This document shows positions 1 to 14,007 of a stretch of DNA of 62,000 nucleotides, piece after piece. Under the pieces are notes generated by a model that worked only from the letters and a program-made list of their open reading frames with translations, was not told the DNA's origin and ran no database searches. Made by a program: the position numbers and the translations under genes. Within the stretch, counting starts at the first letter, position 1. The number at the start of each line of letters is the position of its first letter. Source of the stretch: Apostichopus japonicus (lineage: Eukaryota > Echinodermata > Holothuroidea > Aspidochirotida > Stichopodidae); contig NC_092572.1 in the NCBI RefSeq assembly GCF_037975245.1, positions 26,454,989-26,516,988 of the forward strand, in the 5' to 3' direction.

Positions 1-757
1 TAACAGAATGACGTATGATATTTTGAGTTACAACAAGACACAATGTATACGTTTACTATATTATTGACTACGAGATGACTTCATCCATTGGTAAGTCAAA
101 TCAGACAATTTGGTAAACAAGGAACTAAAAGCAAAATAAATATGACAAATGACAACATGACATTAAAGGGAATTACAGAACGATATTATCTCCGTCCAGT
201 AATGCTGACTACAAAAAAATGACTACAGCCCATTGAGAAATAACACAAAAACAATAAAGACATCAAACCATATACAAAGATAGAAAAGCGTATATGAAAT
301 AATGACTCAGATCAAATGGGTGTTGACGTCATTGAGACTAGCTTTAGCCAGCTGTCTTTGACGACATTACACAATAAAGCTGTGATAAACAGATATATAC
401 AGTAGTTAAATTAGTGTTGACTACTCAACGGCGACCGTATACCATGCATTTTACCCGCGATTACGTTTCTATTAATTGGTTTGTGTTAATTAGCTTTCTT
501 TTGTTTTAGTGTTGTGATTATTTGCTTTCTCGTTTTTTTTTGTGTGCATTTGAAAGATTCTTAAAGTGATTACTACAGCTTAAGTAGTGTCGTCACGTGA
601 TTAGACAAAAATTACTCCGACACAAATTACACGAATGATGATAATCTACTGAGCAGTAAAGATGACGACACCATGACGTCATCATCGTAATGAAGATTAT
701 TATTTATATATATATATATATACACATATATGTGTATATATGTGTGTATATATATAT

Positions 758-809
<52 letters not shown>

Positions 810-1312
810 ATGAGATAACCATTGCAAAGTTAATCTAAAGGAGATATACGAGAAAAAAAATCAGGAGACAGAATTGCCCCGATCCGACGTCGTTGCAGGT
901 GCATGGAGTGGGCACGTGACCTGAGATTGCATGGCGCACGAGACCTGACGTCTAAAACTATCGCGACGCAAAAAGAGAGTTCACGCACGGGTGGATCTAT
1001 TAATAAAAAATATTCTCCTAGCTTCTTGAAGATATAGGATTTAATTATGCCATGATCTTCTTTGAGTTTGACAGCCCTGTGTAATTATTATTATTATCAT
1101 TATTATTATTATTAATATTGATGTCGAAGGTATTACTCGTGACTAGTACTTCAGATGAGAAGCAATGAAATGAATGACAGTTTCATTCGCCTTTTTCTTC
1201 TTTTCTAACTCCTTTTCTCTTTCTTCTTATTTCTTTTAGTTTTTCTGTCTCTTTTATTTGTTATTTTAACGGTTTTAACTTTCTTTATATGACGTCATGT
1301 TTGAAATTTGAA

Positions 1313-1346
<34 letters not shown>

Positions 1347-2179
1347 TTTGTTGAAGTCTGACATAATAGTGTCCTAATGTAAGATAAGGGGTGTTTAGTT
1401 ATTGCGTATGAGAGAAATTTCGGATTTAGTCATGTCAAATAAAACAAAATATTACAAGAATTAAAGATATTAATACATTAACCCAAATCTACATATTTCT
1501 GTAGCAATCTGGGTTTTCTTTCATCTATACGTATGAGAGTTCTTTCGTTTTGATTTCGTCTTCTGTTTTTCTTGTTTTTTATCGAAGCTATATGTCAGTC
1601 AGTATAGGCTACGTGCGACCTGAAGGTTATTTTTTTTCTAACACATTATTGCAAAGTAATTTATTTATAAATCTTCTTATGTTTTTTTGTGTTGTTCACC
1701 TGACAACAGAATCTTATAGCTGTACTCCCAAAGACATTCATATTACTTCCTGCATATTGTATAATCATCTTCTTGATTAGAAACTTAAACGCCTTTGTTT
1801 TGTTATTTTTTCTCTTTTCTTCTTGCTTTTGATATATACTGAAAAACATGCGTCCTTTTGTGTCGGATCTGAAGGTTCTTATCTTTCTGTGTATGTCTTT
1901 GCGATTTCTCTCGGATGTGGTTCATTCTTTATTATAATTACATTACAACACAGCTCTTTTACTTTAAACAAATAAAGGCTCTTAATGAAGCTTCCAGCGT
2001 CAATTGTTCTACTCTCTTTATTCAAAAGAATCCACATAGTTTGGTGTGCTTTTGTATCAATGTTATAAATTTTGTATGTTATGTTTTATTAATGTAGTTT
2101 CCGGGTGACACAATTTGATTGTCGGCCTTGGAATTGTCCATGAACTGTGCATCTAATGAAATAAGTATAAAGTGCTTAC
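1..2179 (-). other. Part of Erg intron 8 (3' edge of window)
   Basis: No coding exon is seen. In particular no ETS-domain sequence (LWQFLLELL, or the MNYDKLSRALRYYY helix) appears in any frame, so the terminal exon is further left. The stretch holds a TA/TACA microsatellite (about 704-806), an ATT-rich tract (1085-1115), a poly-T run (about 1329-1349) and several TGACGTCA-like sites. Confidence 0.75.
704..806. repeat. TA/TACA microsatellite
   Basis: Compound (TA)n with TACACA/TGTGTA interruptions. Confidence 0.95.
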
Positions 2180-2227
2180 CTGGATTCGAAAGTGTTCTGC
2201 TGGTTGGACCAAAAACTTGATACGGAT
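2180..2227 (-). CDS. erg: Erg exon 8 (48 bp), DPYQ...NPG linker
   Basis: This 48-bp exon is bounded by acceptor CCGTACAG and donor GTAAGC, phase 1 on both sides. With the G from the previous exon it encodes DPYQVFGPTSRTLSNPG (about residues 406-422), against DPYQILGPTSSRLANPG in vertebrate ERG and FLI1. In those proteins this peptide sits immediately before the ETS domain, so the next exon should begin with the SGQIQLWQF-like ETS start. That exon is not seen in bases 1-2179. The peptide match is near-diagnostic for the ERG/FLI subfamily. Confidence 0.93.
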
Positions 2228-5200
2228 CTGTACGGGTAAACATACAAGAAGTAAGGGTCAAGGCTGTTGCCATTGTTCTTTAATTAAAACTGTTCGGCCC
2301 CAAAGACAAAGACAAAATTTAAAAAATCCGCAAAAAAATTCCAGCAAAATTTACTATTCAAAACAGCGAGACAAACAGTCAATAAATTGATACCACGGAG
2401 ATATACTTGATAGAGGTGGACGGAGCAAACATGGCATCCATCTGTGCTTGCTGAATCAAACTTCTCTTTTGAGAACTTGATGTGACGGAGCTATTTGAAG
2501 GGTTTGTAGGGTCATCTCGATTTTGTTTGATTTTTTATATGGCCAACAGGTAGTAGCCTATTTTAGATAATCACGTAGGCCGATTAAAGACGCGTGGCAG
2601 GTTACCAATAGTCTGTTGTTGCGCTAGTCATACTGATGGTAAACCCAAAAACGCTTAAAGCAACACACACTCTCTCACTCTAAGCCGATACATCTGCTTT
2701 CCAAAAAACACAAAAACAAAATCATGTCTTATATTGAATTGAACTTGTGCGCATGTCCATTATTACCACGTTACAACAGAGGCGTGGGTTGGGTAAGGAC
2801 TTGTGCTAATATTTATCAAACGTGGGGAGCGATATAAAGATTTAATTATGAAAACATTTTTAGTAGGATATGATCTCAGGTTTTTTTACCCTCGCAGTAT
2901 TTACATCCATTTTCTATCATTCTTCTTTCTTTTTTTTTCACCTTTTGTCTAAAGTTGACCTAAACCAAAATCCATTTATAGTTGTTATTCGCCGAGTAAA
3001 AATTTGAAAAACGAGTCTTAGTTTTAAACCTCTACATGAAAGTAGATTTAGAAAGAAAAAAAACACTTCAGTTTCATTTTCATGTCAAAGATTTTTTCGT
3101 TTACAGAAAAGGAAAGGGACACTTTATTTTATTTTTAACTTATAGACATATTCGAAACTCTCCGAATGCGTTGCTACAAGCATATCCAGATTCCAGGCTA
3201 GAACTAAGAAATTTGTTCATTTTTGTTCTTCTTCTTCTTCTTGAATATACTGCAAGGATCCACCACATTGCTTTAATAATCTGATTAAGCTATGCCATGG
3301 GGACGTTCACAATAGCTGGCTTGAAAAATAAATACAAACTGCTACTTAGTATTGTTGTGTTTTACAATCGGATTTAAACGTATACTGTTAAATAAACTCT
3401 TGATTGTGAAAAAAAGAAAGTAAAAAGGTGCATTGCTGGTGATGTAGCCTAATCTTTAGGGTGGTGTTAATTACACGATAGAACCTGACAAATTGGCCTG
3501 GTATAATCATAGTAACAATGAGGTATATAAAAGGACCCCTATGGTTCCTACGACCATGCACCCCCCCCCCTCCCTTACTGTTCCATTTCACATCCACGTG
3601 ACGTGTTACTTGGCATTGAGACCTGTTAAACTACACTGTAAAATTGCGTAGACCTCCATAAAAAAAAAAAATGTCTTTATTGTTGTTGTTTGAGTTTAGA
3701 TTGCTCTGACGTCATAACAGAGATATATGTCATTGATGCTAATAATCAAGAGTGTAATAACGTGTGATTGGTTTACTCAACAATTTCTACATCATATATA
3801 AGGTACATTGCATTAGTTACGTAACTTCATGTTTGTTCGTTCGTTCGTCCGTTTTGATGTTTTTTTTACGTATTTTTTTAATATGTTTTGTTTATTTTAT
3901 TATTTATTTGCAATAGGATTAAGTTAAGACACACACCTTTCATGGTACAACGTATCATTCTGTATTGAATTTTGCGAGAATATTGTGTTATTTAGTAACA
4001 TATTCGATTGAGCAATAGACACATTAACCGAATAGAAAAAATCCTCTCTCAAGTCCAACGACATTGCAAGCAGAAGTGATAAAATGTGACGAAAAGAAAA
4101 AAATATTTGAATACAGGTAAAAAAGGGGGGGGGTAAATTTGTGGTATACAAGCTTTTCTGGTTTGGGATAAATAAGTCTAAAACTTGTTAATGCTATATA
4201 GTCACAAAATGATTATAACCACCAACGACTATATATATTTCAATTTTGCAAGGGCTTCGTCAGAAAAACACAGCGTTAAAACCAAGGCAAAGTAAGGATT
4301 TCAGAAGACCAAGTTAGTAAATTTTTGTGGAGGGGAGGGGGAGGGGGAGGGGGAGGGGGAGGGGGGTATTTCTCAAAGACAAAATGTTAGTGAATACGGA
4401 CCTGCAGGCCTGAACCTAGGCTGAGTTCCAGAGGTCAGCGATTCCAAATATTGTTCTAAACGAACAGATAAAAAAAATCCAGATCGTTCGTTGTCAAAAT
4501 ATATACGAAATATTCTCCTCACTCTTTCCATTTATGAATATTGCGATAATATATATATATATATATTTCTTTTATTCACTTCAAAAACTATTTGTAGTTT
4601 GCATTCGAAAGAAAAACTGAATAACTAGTAACAATGAATTATGGTGAAAATGTGTTGTTTTTTATTGGGGGGGGGGGAGGCTAACTTTGGCCGACCGAAA
4701 ATAATGTTATAGAATATCTATTTGACATATAGGCTATTTGCAATAGGTATCGTTATTAATAGCAAATATAAAACAGAATCCATTTTTTTTTCTATTTCTT
4801 GTTTGGTCTGTTTTGCAAATGTTACTTGTGAAATACTTAATCAATTTTTGTGAAAAACGTTAAGTACACCTGTTTAATTACAACTAGACTGCATAATTCC
4901 AAAATAAAGAAAGACATTTATTCAATGTTAACTTCAGAAACAATAAATTAAACAAAACAAAAACAGTCAGAATAATCAGCTTCCATTCTTAACACAGATC
5001 TAAATTCCATCTTTCTTTCTTTTCATTATTACTCTTCTTCTGCTATTTTTCCTTTCTCTGCAGTCTATCTCACTTTCTCATTTTCTCTCTTCCTTTCTTG
5101 AGGGAAAATTAGGTATTATATTTGAAACGGTAATCTCATAGGTTTAGATAGTGTTTGAATGAGAGACCCCCTGATGATATAGCTAGGCTCGCCGCAACAG

Positions 5201-5639
5201 GCGTTCATCAATCCAGCAAAGATTATCCAGGTAATTAAATTTTCAGATACAAAGACCTGTTAAAATCTTTGACTTAATGATTAGCAGTATTTCATTAGGT
5301 TCAATACTTCCTCACTAAATCTTTCCCCACCCCCCCCCAAAAAAAATCCAAGTTCTTTAGACTTACATCGATTTATTTATATGTACGGGGGCATTAGTCA
5401 TTCCAAGCAGAAAATTACCCGAAAATAAGCGGGTTTTATGAGGGAATGCCTACGGTAAGCACCGGTTGAAGCGAAACGCAACGTCCGCTTCCACCCAATT
5501 CGTCTCGAAACTGTCAAAACATGGGACGTTGGTGGTGTATTTGCGGAGTTAACGAACCGTTTCTTTATTAGTTATTATATTTACGTTGTGTGTTAATATT
5601 ACTATAAGTAATGCATTGCGCTTTATCCATCTAAATGTG

Positions 5640-5762
5640 TGTATATATATTCATGTAGTATGCGTACATATAAATATATATATATAGATATAAAGATACA
5701 TATATTTATATAAATATATATATATATATATATATAGATATATATATATATATAGATATAGA

Positions 5763-5796
<34 letters not shown>

Positions 5797-5850
5797 GATG
5801 TGTGTGTGTATAGACATATATACTTACACACACATATACATACATGGTCT
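5640..5850. repeat. Compound TA/GATA microsatellite
   Basis: (TA)n interspersed with GATA, CATA and TGTGTG blocks over about 200 bp. Confidence 0.95.
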
Positions 5851-7631
5851 TTATGCATAATATCCCAGTCTAATATGTAATTGGCTTCTTCATTAACGTT
5901 GAGCGACGATAAACGCCCCACGCAATCAGGTGTTTCGTGTCAAATGGTTTTAGATATATATCTCTTAATTCGTCAAAACGCGAGTGGAACCCAATAGCCG
6001 CCGGCGATTACGTACATTGTTTTGTTCTTCGCCTGGTTTTTATTGTTATTATTATTATTATTATCATTATTATGATTTTTATTACTGTCATTATTATTTT
6101 CCATTGTAAGACATTATAGGCACGATTTTTTCTTCTTTTTTTATGGGAGGAAGGAGGGTAATAACTTTAGAACAAAAAATTGTTTTATCTCACGTTACGA
6201 GACTTACTCAAGTCGTTTTACGTGCAACAATTACTTATTTTATAACAACACTTCAATTGCTAAATAAAACACAACACGTCATTATGTATACTTGCTTCAT
6301 CATTTTTGAATAATTCGAAAGTGTCTACCCCCCCCCTCCATCCCCCTTGTACGACTCCTGCCCAGCTATAGTCTGTATCTCCATTTACTCTCACACACAA
6401 TAAATGCCATGCACCAAAAACATATATTCCTCTCTTCTTTTGTTATGTGTGTTTTGGGGGGTTCCTAAAAGAATGTAGTTTCAATGGAAGGTATATGAAT
6501 GAAGTATTATTTATTAAGAGAAAAATTGCCTTAGTTAATACTACCGGCTCTGACGAAGTTTGTATTATTTTATGAATTCATTTATCTATTTTCGTTTTCT
6601 TGGGGTGTGAAATTCTACATAATTTCCCTCTCTAATTTTGTATTACTTGATGTCGCTCTCTTTGTATACTTACATCCCTGATGCCCCTCCCACATTCCTA
6701 CCCTAATCCCTAACCCCCTAACCCACAACCTCCCTCGCCCATCAAACCTCTCTTACGTGTGTCTCTCCCCCCAAATGAAATTCCTTTGTAGGAACTTTAA
6801 CCTTTGTATTGCTCTTTTACGTTCGCCTTATTCCCGATTTTAATTCATGGTCGCGTGGTATTTGGCGAGATTAATTTAGGGCTCCTTCAAAAGTAACTCG
6901 TGCCTTTTTCTTTTTCTTTTCTTCTCTCTTTTTTTTTTGTAAGTGTTCAAATCAAACAAGTCATTTGTAGTTTCTTTTATATCTGTTAGTTCTCTCGCTT
7001 ACGTAAGAGATTTTTTCCCCCTCTTCTTCTTCTTACTTTCTATTATACCTAAGCAAAAAATAAGAAAAGGGGATGGCTTTGGCTACAAAAAAAAAAGAGG
7101 CAGGGATTATCACAAGTGGGGCTTAGCTTTCGACAAAAGTTTGTGGTTACCGCTCGCGTGGCTAGTTGACTAAATAAGTAACTTTATTCAGTTTAATTCA
7201 AAGATGGCGAAGAATAGGACCCATAAACAATCTACAACAGACTAAGTAAACTAAGGGATAAATAAACTCTAATGATTGAACGCGAAGATTATAAAGAAGA
7301 AAAAGCAACACAAAAAGAGGTTGTTAATAGTAAGAAAAGAGATTGACGTAAGCGGTTCCGATCAATGTTGTTTGATGGAAAAACAGACCTAATGTTTATA
7401 CTCCCAAGAAGAAGAGGTGACAGTTTCAGAGATTAAAGATTGTCCTTCAAGATAGGCCCAAAATGACAAAGACCCTGCAGCACTGACCGAAAGATCATAG
7501 AAAATAAAAACGGAATGCTTTTGTTCAGATTTTTATATCAAAACCTCGTGTATTTTTTTTAAAATTTATTTAACATGATAGGGTATACTGTGTACTGTGT
7601 TTACAAATCGCCTTTTGAGGGTAGGAGGCAC

Positions 7632-8107
7632 CCGATACTCATGGCTCGTACGGTAACTACTGTTCATGTCCTGTAAAACATGTTACACATGTTACGAACA
7701 CAAAGTAGTAATTACTGATGCACGGTTGTGGGACATGAACAGCAGTTGCTGTACCAATCATTGAGTGCGAGTTCATTAATACGCGATTCTAATATATGAA
7801 GTCATATCTAGTCGTTTTATGCTATAAGCAGGCCTACTATGGATATACCCGAACATGGCCTTTCTTCGTTCTCGGTATGACGAATTGGCGTAATTTAAAG
7901 AGAGGTGTGAACTGGAATCAAGCGGTACCTTACCCCCTTTACTTCAAACACGTAGCTAGTACAGTAACTACTGGTGCCACCTGTAACACATGTTACTACT
8001 GTTGATGTCCCACAACCGTGCATCAGTAATTACTACTATGTGTTCTTAACACAGTAACATGTGTTAAAGCTAGCACCAGTAGTTACTGTGCGAGCTATGA
8101 GTATCGG
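7632..8107. mobile_element. Nested foldback (double-hairpin) MITE-like element
   Basis: The ends are inverted repeats: CCGATACTCATGGCTCGTAC... at 7632 and its complement ending ATGAGTATCGG at 8107, about 28 of 31 bases matching. Each half is itself a hairpin: 7648-7671 pairs with 7731-7754, and CAGTAACTACTGGTGC near 7960 pairs with GCACCAGTAGTTACTG near 8080. The loop of one hairpin (about 7706-7746) is also complementary to the other (about 7996-8036). No target-site duplication was found. It has no ORF, so it would be non-autonomous. Confidence 0.7.
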
Positions 8108-9018
8108 CTGGTCGGGGAGGGGCTAGGGAGCGTCTCGCAATGCTAACGGCAACATAATTTAAATTTCAACTCCTTCGGAAAGGACTAAATGCGGTAATCA
8201 TTTCTGCCTTGAAAGCTTATAAAGGCTTTTCATATGAAAACATGACAGTTGAAAAGACGTTAAGTGTTAACCTGTAGCATATCAAACATGAACGTTCAAA
8301 CATTAATAATTTTATGAATATTCATAAATAGCCTTAGCTACGATATTGATATTCGTTTTATTTATTACATCAACTCTATTCTTTGAAAGTCTTAACACAA
8401 TAGCTGATCTGTGGTTTGCTATTGTTTGATTTTTTTAGTTATTTATTTATGTAGGTATGTTTTTTTTTAATTGTTTAAATTTCGATAGTTTCAAATAGTC
8501 AAATTTATTCATCGGGATTAATTAATTATTATGTCAATTACAGTTAATATATTGAAAGTTGGGTTTTTCTCGTTAGCTTTGTGCATTCATGTGGAATTTC
8601 TTTTATGAAATTGATTGTTATATTTTATAAGGAGTAAAGTTTGCTCGCTTGTTTATATTACTTTTACAAATATCTTCTTCAATTTAACATTTATTCGGTT
8701 GAGTCTTTGTAATTTATGAGTAATTATCCTTCGCACTTTTATTTAGCTTAACAAATTACAAGCTTTTGATGAAGTTTTTGTAAGTTTTTAGTCTTTCGTC
8801 TTCTTTTACCGAATCTATTTTCAATCTATTTTCAATTTAAAAATAAAAACTATATTCCTCAGTCCACTCACCCCGCCCCCCCCCCCCACCTGCCCCTCTC
8901 CCACCTAAGCCTAGTCATTATTATCAGTTCCATTATCTTTTCAGTAAAATATCCTAATCATGGGGGTTTGGGGATGTAAAGGGAGGGCGGAAACTCTCAA
9001 AACGTTTAAGGGCCTCAC

Positions 9019-9081
9019 CTGTTTTTATCTGGCTGGAACCATCAATAGCTCTTTGTGATGGCGGGGAACTGTCATTAAACA
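9019..9081 (-). CDS. erg: Erg exon 7 (63 bp), Ser/Pro-rich linker
   Basis: This 63-bp exon has a strong polypyrimidine acceptor (TCTGGTCTCTTGCAG) and donor ACAG|GTGAGG, phase 1 in and out. It encodes VFNDSSPPSQRAIDGSSQIKT (about residues 385-405). It has the right place and composition for the Ser/Pro/Thr-rich stretch that precedes DPYQ in vertebrate ERG, although identity there is low. Support is mainly the splice sites, matching phase and order. Its symmetric phase means it can be skipped without breaking the frame. Confidence 0.68.
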
Positions 9082-12035
9082 CTGCAAGAGACCAGAAAAA
9101 GAGTTCGTTACAAGCTAGAATAAAGTTGGTCAAAATTGGTCAAATGATGCCAACAATTCTACAATCCCTTTTTTTGTTTTTCTTTTTCAAGTTTTTTTTA
9201 TATTTTATTGTCTTATCTGATTTTGCTTTACAAATTTCCTTGAATTTGAAGAACACACTATTCGCTTTATTGTTATTGTTTTTGTTTTTTATGCATTGTG
9301 TTCTTACGTTTTTTTTTAGTCACTGCAGAAGTGCGCCATCACAAGAGCTCATGTTTCCGCTTTTCTTTTTGTCCTCCAAATATCTTCCAAAATGTGAGAT
9401 GCAAGATAAATTCGTCAGAATATTTCGGGGAAAAAATTACTATTCAATAAAAATGCAAGTAAATTGTCTACACTTTAGGAACTTGGAAAGAACAATGCAT
9501 ATAAAGAAAGTACAAAGAGATGTGAAATATAACAATGGGCTATTGTTTTCTGGTAATATGAACGGTATTTGAAATTAGTTTAACTTTTGAGGTGACCCGG
9601 AGTTTACATTGACGTATTCCTTTTAATAACTTCTTGAAAAGGTACATTATTAACACTTTGCCGTATTGTCTAGTATCAATACGTATATTTAGCATATTAA
9701 CAATGACTTATGTGCGTTGTAACAATGGGCTATTTGTCTTATAACACACTCATTTGACAACTTGAGAACAATTGTCACACAGCAATACCCATATGTAAGA
9801 TATGACAATAAGAAAATAATTTATCATTTTCTTTCCTTTGTTTAGTTCGAAATCTCTTCAGGATTCGAATTGTTCCATCTTTAACTTATACAATTTATAA
9901 ATAGCTTTAACTTTACTGTTCCATTGTTTCATAATCGTTTGGCATTTTTACCGAAATATGTAACAAATTCCCTCCATTTCTTTTTTTTTTTTTTATAGAA
10001 ATAACGTCCCTCTATACATCAGAACCTTTGAATGCCCAATAGCATTTATTTATTTATTTTATTATATATGTATTTTTTCTTCTCTATTCACGATATATAT
10101 ATATATATATATATTTTCATATCAATATATATATATATTCGCATGAATGCTCCTTTAGTTCTTGAATCTCGGAAATTTAATTAAAAGCTCATCTACTTGA
10201 AATCAATTTTTACTGACACATCCTCCCATGAGAGATAGAATAAGACACACACACAAAAGGGGGGGGGACCCATGAACTCTAGATGACAACTTAACAAATT
10301 TATTAAAACATATTTGCCATTTAAAAAGAAAAAAAAAGCGGTAACAAATGTTTCTATATTCCCAAAGGTGTGGATGAATATATATATATATATCCATCCA
10401 AACGACGCATGAATCTTTATGAACAGATGTGTTTGTTTAAGTGTACCATGCATGCTATTCAACCATTCACGTGTGTCCTATTGCTAAAACGAAACTCCCT
10501 CTCTTCCTTACACACTCAAAAATAAAGAAGAAGAAGAAAAAAAGTTATCTCTCTTAAAGCCTTAAAAATGGATCACTTGAAATCCAAAGCGGTGAATTCA
10601 AGGAAGCTAAGATCACTCTAAAGGCACCTCCTTTGGGAATAATTAAAAGTTATTTCTTTTTTGATATGAAAAATTCGCTGTATCCTTAGAGACAGTAATA
10701 AAAACATTTCGCCCTGTCGACTACGTTGAGGCTTTTTCTTAATCACGTGAAGTCATGTGGAAAAATAATTGTACCTTAATTCAAATCAAGAGGATCTTGA
10801 TCAAATTTTAAAGCAATGTATGTCGTTATGAATAATATTTCATAGAACTAAAAGGGAAGTATAGAAATGGTTGTTGTTTTTATTGTTTTTTGGGGGGTTT
10901 ATGTCAATTAATAATGAAGTAAGAGGGCGAGTTTGGTGATTTAACAGTATATTAGAGGCATGTGGAGGGGAAAGGGGCGGGGGGGGGGGGAGAGGAGTGG
11001 AGTGGATGGGGCTAAAAGGTAAAAAGGGATATGAAGGGGTTATGATAGCGAGGCAGGGTCATCCAAACATGTTATCAACGTTTGAGAAAGGTTAATTCAA
11101 GAAAATTTCTCTTCACCGTATGCCGCTTGTATGAGCATCTATGCAGTTAGTTTTATGTACATTTAATTTGTCGTTATTTTATTTTGTAAGTTAAACATGC
11201 CATTAGAAGAAAAATACTGAGGGTCGGCAAACCTGTATTAGCTCGCATTCCATAATGGTAAGATTAATTAGAAAGTAGAAATAAGCGATTTGACTAAATT
11301 CATTCTTCATAAACTGCTAAACAACGAAGAATAAAACACTATTTATAAGGGGGGAAAATCTAGATAATTAATGCATCAATTAAATTGATTATTTTTACAT
11401 TGTTCTCTCAACATTTTGAGTAACTTTAAAGTGATAACGTGACCTTTTAAAAATCTCTCAAAATTGGTGATTTTGGTTTTATTTTCATGAGCGTTCTGTT
11501 GTTTTCATGTACACGTCATCGAATCCCTTTAAATGATACTGTCAAACATTTTCTTAATTCATGAAATTGTAATCAAAATGTGGAGATGTTGTTTTAAAAC
11601 ATACTATACAAATATACAACTATATTTCCATCATTCATGTATCTCTGGGTTTTTCAATTTTTTTTCAAATTTAGCCTTAATTATAAAAAAATAATTAAAA
11701 CATTAGTCCTTGTTACTTGTTAAATAATGTCTTTAATAATGATCTTTTTATGATGATTAGTCTTTCGGTTTGTTTGTTCGTTCGTCCGTTCGTTTGTTTG
11801 GATTAATTGAATGATTATTATTATTATTATTACTATGATGTAACATATTTCTATATAAATGTATCCATACTAAATTCAATGCATACATATATTTATATCT
11901 TGTTAACTTAACTATTAATAATGATATAAATTTACAAGATTTCCACACCAAAATTCCGATAATGAAATCTATCAGTTTGTCTCTTACCAAATATTGACCC
12001 CCCCCCCACCCCCTCTATTCCTCTCCTCTCTCTCT

Positions 12036-12105
12036 TTTTATGTTGGGATTTTCAAGACCTCAGTCTATCTTCTTTTTTTTATGTTGGGATTTTCAAGACC
12101 TCAGT
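12036..12105 (+). repeat. Tandem 30-bp duplication
   Basis: TTTTTATGTTGGGATTTTCA followed by AGACCTCAGT occurs twice, about 40 bp apart, with no mismatches in the core. This is a recent local duplication. Confidence 0.85.
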
Positions 12106-12674
12106 TGGGACTACAAGAGATTGTAATCCGTATACACTCGATCCAACCCTACCCACTAAAATTCAGAATATCGTCTTCAAGTAAGCATAGGCTTGAAGGG
12201 TACTTGAATTCGCATGTAGCAACGCAGTTTTTTTCCCTTTTTTTCTTTTTGTGTTTTTTATTCTATTCAGTGTAGACAAGGAACTACTAAAATAGGCTAA
12301 TGTGGTGACAACACCGTAGTTAATTGCATGTTGGAGAGAAACCTCAGCAAGCCACTTGAGTCAAATGCATTACATGGTTAGTTGACTCTTATAGTGTAGT
12401 CAATGGTCTCTTATCGCAAAACAAGACTCTTTTTTCTGTCGAGAGATTCATTCCCGCACGTTGTCTTATGAGGTATTATAGTTAATTATAATACGAACAC
12501 ATATAGCCGCAGTTAGGACAGTGTGATAATTTACTTGTTTTTTGGGCCATTTTCTGACGAAAATATAGAACAATAAAAATGAACGCAGTAATGTATCGCG
12601 CAAGCAAGTTTATATTTCAGTTAATGAGGCTATTAGTTTATATCAGTAGTATGTTGTTATGTTAATTTAAAAAG

Positions 12675-13070
12675 TTACATGAATATTCATGAATGACACG
12701 CTTCTAAATAGAACTGTTAGCAAACTGGTCATCACAAATATATTGTTACTATTTTCTTTTATTTTATTCTTCTTTTTTTCTTACTACGGTACAGTATTCA
12801 AATTCACGAGGAAATTGATATTTTGATATTTAAATTCGTAAATTATGAATATTCATAGTGAAGCACGCTTCTAATTGGCCCTCCATTCTAACCGTTCATT
12901 ACCGTTGTCTTGGGACTGTTTTCGTCTCTCTGTTTCTGTAGTCTTTTTGTAATCACAATAAGTAATTGATGGTTTAATCATTAAAATTGAAACTAATGAA
13001 TATTCATCAAGACGACACGCATCTAATCAGCCCTGTATAGCTGGTTATTACACGTGTCTTTTCGCTACGT
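12675..13070 (+). repeat. Three degenerate ~155-165-bp repeats sharing ATGAATATTCAT
   Basis: Each unit begins with the palindrome ATGAATATTCAT, followed by a (A)CACGC(T/A)TCTAA phrase, at about 12679, 12845 and 12998. Between them the sequence is mostly diverged. This could be an old tandem duplication or a fragmentary satellite. Confidence 0.55.
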
Positions 13071-13976
13071 GTTTCTTTTGTTTTCTTAGTATGGGCGCGG
13101 TAATTATATTCAGTAAACAAAAGTTGTGCAACTTTAAATCCTTAACAAAATTCAATTGTCTAGATTTGTTTTAATTACGGTAACTAAGCATTTCATTTTA
13201 TTTTATTTCAGTAACATTTTGTATCTGTATAACCTAATACTATACACACCGAGTTGTTAAGGTGAACCATTCATTTATTTTATTTGTCTTAAAAGGGCTA
13301 CCAATTTTCTTTCTCAATAAATGTGCGCCACAATTGCGCCTCTTTGGAGCGCAAAGGGCGTACTTTCTTATTATGGTTGTTACTTTTCAATTTCATATCC
13401 ACGCTCACAACGGAGTACTCCTTTAACGTCTTTCCGAGCTGAAAACACTTGAACCTTATTTTGTTTTGTGTGTGTTTGTCTATATGTCCGTCTGGCTGTT
13501 TACTTAGTTGTTTGTTCATTAGTAAGTAAGTTAGCTAGTTAGTTAATTAGTTAGGTTCATTTTCTTGGTATTTCTTCAGTAGGAGAACACCCCACTATAC
13601 AAGATCCTCACGTGACAACCCAAATGGGTTTGAATGGTTTAATTACTATGTTTACCTTAATCTCTATATTTTGTGGGGGCGTGTATATTAATTTACAAAG
13701 GATATACATAATATATGAAAGATTGAAAAAATTGATAAAAACGTCAATTTCTCAATAATATCCTTAAACCATATAGGTTTAGTACGTTTCTGTGTATACT
13801 TAATTAACCTTACAGAAAAAAAAATTGGTGAACCATAATTTATTCGTAATTTTAGTAAACGTAAACAATGCTTACGAAAATTTAAAACAAGGAAATAGGA
13901 AAGCGATATGTTTTATCTTTATGTAAAGAATGAAAGCATACAAGTCAAAGCCTTCCTTATTAACAACTATAAACAA

Positions 13977-14007
<31 letters not shown>

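Larger units (their letters stand above)
2228..9018 (-). other. Erg intron 7
   Basis: AT-rich intron with no supported coding sequence. It contains purine/G runs (4331-4367), compound TA/GATA microsatellites (5640-5850), a short telomere-like tract (6701-6724) and the foldback element at 7632-8107. A higher-complexity patch at about 5440-5540 is the only stretch that looks non-repetitive and GC-richer. Confidence 0.7.

Noticed and set aside
9126-9572. 148-residue plus-strand ORF
   Set aside because: Its first half is Phe/Leu-rich translation of T-runs, the rest shows no recognisable motif, and it lies in an Erg intron next to exon 7.
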